A DNA stretch of 6,467 nucleotides. It comes from an uncultured Clostridia bacterium. GTDB taxonomy: Bacteria; Bacillota; Clostridia; Oscillospirales; Oscillospiraceae. Positions within the stretch are counted from its first letter, which is position 1; each line of letters starts with the position of its first letter. The notes beneath the pieces are model-generated. The model did no database searches. It was not told where the DNA came from and saw only the letters and a list, made by a program, of their open reading frames with translations. Where the stretch lies: assembly GCA_945926565.1 (NCBI GenBank), contig CAMELY010000079.1, positions 1 to 6,467 on the forward strand, in the 5' to 3' direction. Made by a program: the position numbers and the translations under genes. Shown here in pieces: positions 1 through 5,085 of this stretch.

Positions 1-660
1 CTGGCCAAAATGTTTGATTTTCCCCAGCACAACCCCCATCACTGCTACGACGTCTGGACCCACACCGCCCACGCGGTGGAGGCGGCCCCGCCGGAGCTGG
101 TGCTGCGGCTGACCCTGCTCTTTCACGACTGCGGCAAGCCGGACTGCTGGAGCCGGGACGAGGCGGGCATTGACCACTTCTATCAGCACCCCAAGCGCAG
201 CGAGGCGCTGGCGGCGGAGATGCTGGCCCGGCTGCGCTGTGACAACAGGCTCCGGGATCAGGTGCTGCTTCAGGTGCGGCATCACGACGCGCCGGTGCCC
301 CAGAACGACCGGGCAGGCCGCCGCTTTCTGCGCATGCTGGGGGAGGAGGGGGCGTTCCAGTCCCTGGCCATCCACCGGGCGGACAACCTGGCCCAGTCTC
401 CCAAGGAGCGAGAGGAAAAGCTGGCCCGTCTGGACGGGGCGGAGGCGCTGCTGCGCCGGCTGCTGTCGGAGCAGGCCTGCTTCGGACTGAAGGATCTGGA
501 CGTTGGCGGCAGGGATCTGCTGGCCCTGGGCTATCCCAAGGGCCCGGCCCTGGGCCGGGAACTGGAGCGGCTGCTGGAGCTGGTGATGGACGGGGCCTGT
601 CCCAACCAGCGCCAGGCGCTGCTGGAGCAGGTGCGGCTGCCGGCAGAGGGCGAGGGCTGA
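1..660 (+). CDS. cca: CCA-adding tRNA nucleotidyltransferase, C-terminal part (5' truncated by window edge)
   Basis: This is the C-terminal part of a class II tRNA nucleotidyltransferase, the cytoplasmic enzyme that adds or repairs the 3' CCA of tRNA. The frame is open from base 1 (codons Leu-Ala-Lys precede the Met at 10), so the Met at 10 is internal and the N-terminal nucleotidyltransferase head lies outside the window. Counting from that Met, the block QHNPHHCYDVWTHT (6-19) and the HD pair H39-D40 in LLFHDCGKP mark the HD domain fused to CCA enzymes of Gram-positive bacteria. HHD (91-93) and HRADN (122-126) complete the likely metal-binding set. The tail from KDLDVGGRDLL (161-171) to the end matches the usual C-terminal tRNA-binding helical domain. 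A poly(A) polymerase relative is possible but less likely. It ends in TGA at 658-660, and I see no convincing terminator before the pfkA promoter. Confidence 0.88.
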   Translation: MAKMFDFPQHNPHHCYDVWTHTAHAVEAAPPELVLRLTLLFHDCGKPDCWSRDEAGIDHFYQHPKRSEALAAEMLARLRCDNRLRDQVLLQVRHHDAPVPQNDRAGRRFLRMLGEEGAFQSLAIHRADNLAQSPKEREEKLARLDGAEALLRRLLSEQACFGLKDLDVGGRDLLALGYPKGPALGRELERLLELVMDGACPNQRQALLEQVRLPAEGEG

Positions 661-686
661 ATTCTTCGGTTTTTGATCTTTCCCTC

Positions 687-715
687 TTGCCAAGCGTGGG
701 AAAAAAGACTATGAT
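687..715 (+). promoter_or_regulatory. sigma-A-type promoter of pfkA
   Basis: A -35 box TTGCCA (687-692) and a -10 box TATGAT (710-715), each 5 of 6 to consensus, are separated by exactly 17 bases. The predicted transcription start is near 722, which gives a leader of about 63 bases. In that leader, CTTTGCG (733-739) and CGCAGAG (743-749) can form a small 7-pair hairpin with a 3-base loop. The promoter lies in the AT-rich gap after cca, so pfkA can be transcribed on its own. Confidence 0.75.
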
Positions 716-784
716 AATAATTGAGCAAACTACTTTGCGAAACGCAGAGAACACAAAATACAAGACAGAATGCGAGGGGTTCCT

Positions 785-1798
785 ATGACGAACGCAGTAA
801 AACGGATTGGCGTGCTCACCAGCGGCGGCGACTCTCCCGGCATGAACGCGGCAGTTCGCGCGGTAGTCCGTACCGCCCTTTACCGCGGCATCGATGTGAT
901 CGGTATCCGCCGGGGCTGGAATGGCCTGATCAACGGCGATGTGATGCGCATGGACGCCAATTCCGTGGCCCATATCATCAACCGGGGCGGCACCATCCTC
1001 TATACCGCCCGGAGCGACGAGTTCCGCACTGAGGCCGGCCAGAAGAAGGCGGTGGCCACCTGCAAGCTGCTGGGCATCGACGGCATCGTGGCCATCGGCG
1101 GCGACGGCACCTTCCGGGGCTGCCTGGCCCTGTCCAAGCACGGCATCTCGGTGGTGGGCATCCCCGGCACCATCGACAACGATATCGGCTGCACCCACTA
1201 CTCCATCGGCTATGACACCGCCGCCAACACCGCCATTGAGGCCATCGACCGGCTGCGGGACACCATGCAGTCCCATGAGCGCTGCTCGGTGGTGGAGGTG
1301 ATGGGCCGCCGGCCGGCCACCCTGGCCCAGTATGTGGCCATTGCCACCGGTCCCCCCGCCGTTCTGGTCCCGGAGCGCCCCTGGAACTTCCAGACCGACG
1401 TGGCGGAGCGGATTCGCGCCGCCCGCCTCAACGGCCGCACCCACTTTATGATCATTGTGGCCGAGGGCGCCTTTAATGACGACGAGATTATGAAGAATCC
1501 GGGCAGCGCCGTCAAGGTGGCGGAGATGATCCGGGAGGAGCTGGGCATTGACCCCCGGGTGACTGTCCTGGGCCACATCCAGCGCGGCGGCAGCCCCAAC
1601 GCCCGTGACCGTGTCACCGCCACCCGTATGGGCTACTGGGCGGTGGAGTGCCTGGCGGCAGGCAAGACCAACCGGGTGGTCTGCCACCAGGGCGGCACCA
1701 TCTGCGACATGGATATGGACGAGGCCCTGGCGGTGCCCCATACCCTGAACGCCTCGGAGGACCGGGTGCTCCAGGCCATGATCGGCAGCGACCGCTGA
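785..1798 (+). CDS. pfkA: ATP-dependent 6-phosphofructokinase
   Basis: PfkA phosphorylates fructose 6-phosphate to fructose 1,6-bisphosphate, the committed step of glycolysis, in the cytoplasm. The start chosen is ATG 785 (337 aa), which has GAGGGG (774-779) 5 bases upstream. The in-frame ATG at 770 has no good site and would put that purine run inside the gene. The phosphate-binding TSGGDSPGMNAA lies at 12-23. GGDGT (105-109) and PGTIDND (127-133) carry glycines where pyrophosphate-dependent enzymes have Asp and Lys, so ATP is the expected donor. Active-site equivalents of the E. coli enzyme are present: D131, D133, R166, MGR 173-175, E227, R258, H264 and R267. The length is slightly above the usual ~320 aa. 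Effector-site residues differ: Pro191 stands where E. coli and Bacillus have Glu187, and Arg218-Thr219 where they have Lys213-Lys214. The GRxxGD segment reads GRRPAT. It is flanked by its own promoter and terminator. Confidence 0.96.
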   Translation: MTNAVKRIGVLTSGGDSPGMNAAVRAVVRTALYRGIDVIGIRRGWNGLINGDVMRMDANSVAHIINRGGTILYTARSDEFRTEAGQKKAVATCKLLGIDGIVAIGGDGTFRGCLALSKHGISVVGIPGTIDNDIGCTHYSIGYDTAANTAIEAIDRLRDTMQSHERCSVVEVMGRRPATLAQYVAIATGPPAVLVPERPWNFQTDVAERIRAARLNGRTHFMIIVAEGAFNDDEIMKNPGSAVKVAEMIREELGIDPRVTVLGHIQRGGSPNARDRVTATRMGYWAVECLAAGKTNRVVCHQGGTICDMDMDEALAVPHTLNASEDRVLQAMIGSDR

Positions 1799-1817
1799 TT
1801 CCCCATATTCCCCATTT

Positions 1818-1860
1818 CTCTGCCGGCATCTGTGCAAACGGGTGCCGGCAGAGCTTTTCT
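1818..1860 (+). terminator. Rho-independent terminator of pfkA
   Basis: CTCTGCCGGCA (1818-1828) pairs perfectly with TGCCGGCAGAG (1843-1853), and a T-G plus a C-G pair extend the stem to 13 pairs around a 10-base loop. The T-rich tract CTTTTCT follows. It lies 20 bases after the pfkA stop and separates pfkA from the lipoprotein promoter. Confidence 0.88.
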
Positions 1861-1907
1861 ATCTTTGGCAGAAGTTATGAACTTTCCTTTAAGACCGCCC
1901 TGGCGGC

Positions 1908-1936
1908 TTGACATTTGGACGCAGGAACGTTAGTAT
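1908..1936 (+). promoter_or_regulatory. sigma-A-type promoter of the lipoprotein gene
   Basis: A perfect -35 box TTGACA (1908-1913) is followed after 17 bases by TAGTAT (1931-1936, 4 of 6 to TATAAT). The predicted start is near 1943, about 92 bases before the ATG at 2035. It sits downstream of the pfkA terminator, so the lipoprotein gene has an independent transcript. Confidence 0.7.
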
Positions 1937-1945
1937 GAAAAACCA

Positions 1946-1982
1946 GAAAACCGGAGGGGGAGAAGCAATCCGGCCGGTTTTC
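1946..1982 (+). other. Inverted repeat / stem-loop at the 5' end of the lipoprotein mRNA leader
   Basis: GAAAACCGG (1946-1954) is exactly complementary to CCGGTTTTC (1974-1982), giving a 9-pair stem with a 19-base loop. The stem begins within a few bases of the predicted transcription start. The loop holds a purine run, AGGGGGAG (1955-1962), that resembles a ribosome binding site but has no start codon at usable distance. No U tract follows the 3' arm, so it does not look like a simple terminator. It could stabilise the mRNA 5' end or be regulatory; the sequence does not decide. Confidence 0.5.
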
Positions 1983-2034
1983 CAACATTGCACTGGAATT
2001 GTACCGAATTTGACAGGCAAAAGAGGTGTTATTC

Positions 2035-3585
2035 ATGATCAAACGCATATCCGCCCTGGCGCTGGCTCTGCTGCTGGCCCTTTCCTGTCTGACCGGCTGC
2101 GCCTCCAAGGCGGCAGAGGAGTTCTATCAGACGGCGGAGGAGATGGCGGCCACAGAGGACGCCCTGGTCAACCTGGTGATTCCCTATCACGGGGCGAACC
2201 TGCTGGTCAACGGCTTTGTCTGCCGCTCCAGCCAGACGGCAGACCTCATTTTTACCTTTGAGGGGGCCGGCAGCGGTGACGGGGTCTGGACCGAGCTGCG
2301 GGTGGACGGCAATCAGCTGTGGCTCAACGTGGCGCAGCTGGCCCAGCGCACCCTGGCCTTTGACCTGCCTGCTCTGCAGCGGTCTGATATCGAGGATTTG
2401 CAGCGTGAACAGACGGCGGACTGGGTAAGCTATAGCTGGAACGGAGACTTTTGGGCCGGAATCCCCGGCTGGGGCGAGCTGCTGAAATCCCTCTGGGAGG
2501 GCTGCAAGCCGGATCTGAACAGCCGCATCTCCGGAAAGGAGGGCAGCTATACCCTGGAACTGAACGGCAAAAACCTCCAGACCGCCGAGGGCAACCTGCT
2601 GCGCAGCCTGATTGAGAAGACAGACCGATTCCGGGAGGATTTTCTGGCCTGGGCACAGCAGCAGCCGGAGCTGGTTCGTTCCACCCAGCTGGAGATGGAT
2701 CTGGCCTTTGACAGCTATTGGACGGGCTGGTCGGAGCGGCTGGAGGAGGTGGAGCGCCAGGCGGACGGCAGTCTGACCCTGACCCTCTCCAAGAGCGAGA
2801 GCAGCTATGGCCTCGCCTGGACCCGGGACGAGGGGGACGGCTGGTCGATCACCGTGACCCCCACAGGGGCTCAGTCGGTGGAGGCTCCCGAGCAGGTGAT
2901 GGAATTCGGCGCCTATGCCGACTGCGTCTATTATCTGCTGACTTTTTCGAACAAATATATTGGTGACCTGCTGGGAGGGGTGGAGCTGGACCCGGAGATT
3001 GAGCAGTTTTTACAGCAGGAGTACACAGAGCAGCTGCCCGAGCCGGAGCCCATGGAAACCGGCACAGCGGTGGGCTATGATGATCTGAAGACCATCCAGT
3101 TTGTCCCCCAGGGAGGACAGGCCAGAACCGTCCCCATTCTGGGCAGCTATCGCTATAACTCGGTGGTCAGTGAGGACGGCGGCGGCGCCCGGGTTACCGA
3201 CCTGACCCTGCAGGGTGAGGGCTGGTATCAGGCCCTCTACCCCGGGGATCCGGGAGGCCGGGACAGCAGTTCCTTCCTGGAGGAGAGCATCAACACCTTC
3301 TATGACGCCTACATCAACCTCTCCGGCTATCTGCTGGTCCAGGATCTGTCCCAGCAGGTCAGTTCCTCCGGCGGCGCCCTGGCCCAGGGCTTCAGCTACC
3401 GGGAGGATGACTACAGCGACCCGGTGGCTCAGGTGCTTATTGTGCTGCCCCGGGAGGGGAACGAGAGCTATACGATTCTGGATCTGGAGCTCCATCTGGC
3501 TGAGCTGAGCCAGGCGGACCGGACGGCAGTGGAGCACCTGTTTGACTATCTGGGCCTGGAGCTGCCGGTCAGTCTGGAGGCCTGA
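2035..3585 (+). CDS. Predicted lipoprotein of unknown function, 516 aa
   Basis: I do not recognise the family. The N-terminus is a clear lipoprotein signal: Lys3-Arg4, a hydrophobic core (5-18) and the lipobox LTGC with Cys22. The mature protein should therefore be secreted by Sec, lipid-modified and anchored on the outer face of the membrane. The start is ATG 2035, with AAGAGG (2021-2026) 8 bases upstream; the in-frame GTG at 2026 overlaps that site and is less likely. The mature part is acidic and rich in Trp and Tyr, with alternating hydrophobic strands (43-110, 246-276) and a helix-prone Glu/Arg segment (186-243). A Pro/Glu-rich break, QLPEPEPMETG (333-343), divides it into an N-terminal domain of about 300 residues and a C-terminal one of about 170. 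No catalytic motif, SH3, NlpC/P60 or solute-binding signature is visible. Neighbours give no clear functional hint, as it has its own promoter and terminator. Confidence 0.85.
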   Translation: MIKRISALALALLLALSCLTGCASKAAEEFYQTAEEMAATEDALVNLVIPYHGANLLVNGFVCRSSQTADLIFTFEGAGSGDGVWTELRVDGNQLWLNVAQLAQRTLAFDLPALQRSDIEDLQREQTADWVSYSWNGDFWAGIPGWGELLKSLWEGCKPDLNSRISGKEGSYTLELNGKNLQTAEGNLLRSLIEKTDRFREDFLAWAQQQPELVRSTQLEMDLAFDSYWTGWSERLEEVERQADGSLTLTLSKSESSYGLAWTRDEGDGWSITVTPTGAQSVEAPEQVMEFGAYADCVYYLLTFSNKYIGDLLGGVELDPEIEQFLQQEYTEQLPEPEPMETGTAVGYDDLKTIQFVPQGGQARTVPILGSYRYNSVVSEDGGGARVTDLTLQGEGWYQALYPGDPGGRDSSSFLEESINTFYDAYINLSGYLLVQDLSQQVSSSGGALAQGFSYREDDYSDPVAQVLIVLPREGNESYTILDLELHLAELSQADRTAVEHLFDYLGLELPVSLEA

Positions 3586-3603
3586 ACATCGGAAAAGAAA
3601 CAA

Positions 3604-3628
3604 TGGGGATGCCGTATTGGCATCCCCA
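3604..3628. terminator. Bidirectional terminator between the lipoprotein gene and truA
   Basis: TGGGGATGCC (3604-3613) and GGCATCCCCA (3619-3628) form a perfect 10-pair stem around a 5-base loop, between two convergent genes. Read on the minus strand it is followed by TTGTTTCTTTT, a good U-rich tract for ending truA. On the plus strand the following AGTTTCGG is a weaker tract, so termination of the lipoprotein transcript may be less efficient. Confidence 0.8.
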
Positions 3629-3655
3629 AGTTTCGGAGTTCTATTGGAATCGTTT

Positions 3656-4393
3656 TCAATAGTAAACCTGTTCTAATATCAGGCCCTGAGGCGGCAGCGC
3701 TCCGGCGGCGCAGGCCCGATCCCGGGCCTCCAGCACTTCGGACATGGACTCCGGCGTCCGCAGGCCCAGCCCCACCTCCACCAGCGTGCCGGCGAGAATC
3801 CGTACCATCCGGTTGAGAAAGCCGTTTCCCCGGAACCGGAGGGTGACCACCTCACCCTCACGGCGGATGGAGATGGCGTCAATCCGGCGCACCGTGGATT
3901 TTTTGTACCGGGTCAGGCCGCAGAAGGAGCGAAAATCGTGTTCCCCCTCCAGCAGCCGGGCGGCCCGCTCCATGGCGGCCAGATCCAGGGGCTGGGCCAG
4001 GGCATAGCGGTACTTCCGCCCAAAGACGTCGGGCAGAGGACTGTTCCAGATCCGGTAGGCATAGACTTTGCCCCGGGCGGAGAGCCGGGCGTGGAACCGG
4101 GGGTCGGCGGCGGTGACGGAGAGGGCGCCGATGTCCTCCGGCAGATAGCGGTTCAGGTAGGCCAGGATTTCCGGGCAGGAGAGTCCGGTCTCCAGCTGGC
4201 AGGAGACCACCTGTCCTCTGGCGTGGACGCCGGCGTCGGTGCGTCCGGAGGCCTGGAGGGTCACCGGCTGGGCGCACATCCGCTCCAGCACTGCCTGCAC
4301 CTTGGCCTGAATGGTATTTGACGTATTCCCCTGGCCCTGCCAGCCCTGATAGCGGCTGCCGTCATAGGCCAGGATCAATTGATAATTCTGCAT
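3656..4393 (-). CDS. truA: tRNA pseudouridine(38-40) synthase
   Basis: TruA converts uridines at positions 38, 39 and 40 of the tRNA anticodon arm to pseudouridine. The protein is 245 aa, normal for the family. It starts MQNYQLILAYDGSRYQGWQ, the standard TruA opening. The catalytic loop GRTDAGVHA (50-58) supplies Asp53. Further family signatures are KVYAYRIW (109-116), HDFRSFC (152-158), GNGFLNRMVRILAGTLVEVG (189-208) and PPQGLIL (234-240). The start is ATG at 4393 (minus strand). A longer frame beginning with TTG at 4438 is rejected because its first codon lies inside the predicted -35 box and well upstream of the predicted transcription start. The ribosome site is unusual: GGTGATCC ends 2 bases before the ATG and matches the 5' part of the 16S anti-SD tail. 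The gene is convergent with the lipoprotein gene and divergent from the PrdX-like gene. Confidence 0.96.
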   Translation of the reverse strand: MQNYQLILAYDGSRYQGWQGQGNTSNTIQAKVQAVLERMCAQPVTLQASGRTDAGVHARGQVVSCQLETGLSCPEILAYLNRYLPEDIGALSVTAADPRFHARLSARGKVYAYRIWNSPLPDVFGRKYRYALAQPLDLAAMERAARLLEGEHDFRSFCGLTRYKKSTVRRIDAISIRREGEVVTLRFRGNGFLNRMVRILAGTLVEVGLGLRTPESMSEVLEARDRACAAGALPPQGLILEQVYY

Positions 4394-4404
4394 TTGGATC
4401 ACCC
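4394..4404 (-). promoter_or_regulatory. Unusual truA ribosome binding site, GGTGATCC type
   Basis: The minus-strand sequence just before the ATG reads GGGTGATCCAA. GGTGATCCA is the complement of TGGATCACC, the segment of the 16S 3' tail lying 5' of the usual CCTCC core. Aligned to the full consensus AAGGAGGTGATCC, the spacing to the ATG is normal (8 bases after the last G of the core), although only part of the core is present. The match supports the start at 4393. Confidence 0.6.
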
Positions 4405-4409
4405 AAGCC

Positions 4410-4438
4410 ATTGTAACCGGAAACGGCTGCCCTGGCAA
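4410..4438 (-). promoter_or_regulatory. sigma-A-type promoter of truA
   Basis: Read on the minus strand, TTGCCA (4433-4438) is followed after exactly 17 bases by TACAAT (4410-4415), each 5 of 6 to consensus. The predicted start falls near 4403-4404, leaving a leader of only about 10 bases before the truA ATG at 4393. Confidence 0.72.
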
Positions 4439-4461
4439 GGGGAGAGAAAGGAGATCTCGTT

Positions 4462-5040
4462 ATGAAGATCAATGAAACCGTCTTTCGCGGCCGTCCCAAG
4501 CAGCCCCGCACCCCAGTGGAGGAGGCCATCTATGACAAGCTGGATGAGCTGAACATCAATTTCCTCCGGGTGGACCACGAGCACGCCGACACCATGGCGG
4601 ACTGCCGGGAGGTGGAGCGGGTGCTGGGTACCAAAATCTGCAAAAATCTGCTGCTGACTAACCGGCAGAAGACACGGTACTATCTGCTCATGCTGCCCGG
4701 GGATAAGGTGTTTAAGACCAAGGATCTCTCCGCCCAACTGGGGGTGGCCCGGCTGTCCTTTGCGGGGCCGGAGGACATGGAGCGCCTGCTGCACACCACG
4801 CCCGGCTCGGTGAGCGCCCTGGAGCTGCTCTTTGACACCGAGCATCAGGTCACCCTGGTGATCGACAAGGAGCTGGCCGAGGACAACTGGATCAGCGGCC
4901 ATCCCGGCATCAGCACCTCCACCCTCCGGCTGTTCCGGGAGGACATGATGGTCTATCTCTACTCGGTGGGACACAGCCCCGTCTATGTGGATCTGCCCAG
5001 AGAAGAAGAGAACCCGGCGGACCAGGAAGCCGCCGATTGA
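4462..5040 (+). CDS. PrdX/YbaK-like aminoacyl-tRNA deacylase (prolyl-tRNA synthetase-associated domain)
   Basis: This 192-aa protein belongs to the YbaK/ProRS-associated editing superfamily, closest in pattern to the free-standing PrdX/ProXp-ala group. Those enzymes hydrolyse mischarged tRNA, usually Ala-tRNA(Pro), in trans. The fold covers roughly residues 17-178. CKNLLLTNRQKTRYYLLMLPGDK (60-82) contains Lys61, the position of the conserved lysine in these enzymes. SFAGPEDMERLLHTTPGSVSALELLFD (99-125) is the typical central segment. SGHPGISTSTLRL (145-157) matches the conserved late GHP/HPxxNT-like motif. ATG 4462 has AAAGGAG (4447-4453) 8 bases upstream. An N-terminal extension of about 16 residues and an acidic tail flank the domain. 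No clear promoter is visible; GATAAT at 4381-4386, inside the truA 5' end, is a possible -10 with only a poor -35. The exact substrate (Ala, Cys or other) cannot be read from sequence alone. Confidence 0.85.
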   Translation: MKINETVFRGRPKQPRTPVEEAIYDKLDELNINFLRVDHEHADTMADCREVERVLGTKICKNLLLTNRQKTRYYLLMLPGDKVFKTKDLSAQLGVARLSFAGPEDMERLLHTTPGSVSALELLFDTEHQVTLVIDKELAEDNWISGHPGISTSTLRLFREDMMVYLYSVGHSPVYVDLPREEENPADQEAAD

Positions 5041-5043
5041 TGA

Positions 5044-5084
5044 AAAGACAGCCCCGAACTGCGCTGCGGTTCAGGGCTGTTTTT
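5044..5084. terminator. Bidirectional terminator between the PrdX-like gene and the amidase gene
   Basis: ACAGCCC (5048-5054) pairs with GGGCTGT (5074-5080). After one C-A mismatch, GAACTG (5056-5061) pairs with CGGTTC (5067-5072) around a 5-base loop. Plus-strand T's run from 5080 to 5084, and on the minus strand CTTTTCA follows the stem, so it can end both convergent transcripts. It begins 3 bases after the upstream stop codon and ends just before the amidase stop. Confidence 0.86.
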
Positions 5085-5085
5085 C

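Noticed and set aside
770..784. Upstream in-frame ATG of pfkA
   Set aside because: Weak upstream purines, and it would place the good GAGGGG site inside the coding region; family N-termini fit the start at 785.
2010..2015. Second TTGACA just before the lipoprotein start
   Set aside because: No -10 box at 16-18 bases; that spacing falls on the start codon and has no match.
1908..2261. Open frame on the plus strand overlapping the lipoprotein promoter and 5' end, including an ATG at 1935
   Set aside because: It begins inside the promoter, has low-complexity composition out of frame with the lipoprotein gene, and has no ribosome site; the overlapping lipoprotein has a clear signal peptide.
3010..3603. 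197-codon open frame on the minus strand inside the lipoprotein gene
   Set aside because: A mirror frame of a GC-rich gene: no motifs, no ribosome site, and it is antisense to a gene with a strong signal peptide.
3938..4321. 127-codon plus-strand open frame inside truA
   Set aside because: Antisense shadow of truA, Gly-rich and without motifs.
4394..4438. 15-codon N-terminal extension of TruA starting at TTG 4438
   Set aside because: The TTG is within the predicted -35 box, so it would not be transcribed; family proteins begin near MQNYQLILAYDG.
4451..4458. Palindrome GAGATCTC next to the PrdX-like gene start
   Set aside because: Short, and overlaps the ribosome binding site; expected by chance.
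4399..4974. 191-codon open frame on the minus strand across the PrdX-like gene
   Set aside because: The plus-strand frame matches a known family over its full length; the antisense frame is His/Gln/Leu-rich with no recognisable motif.
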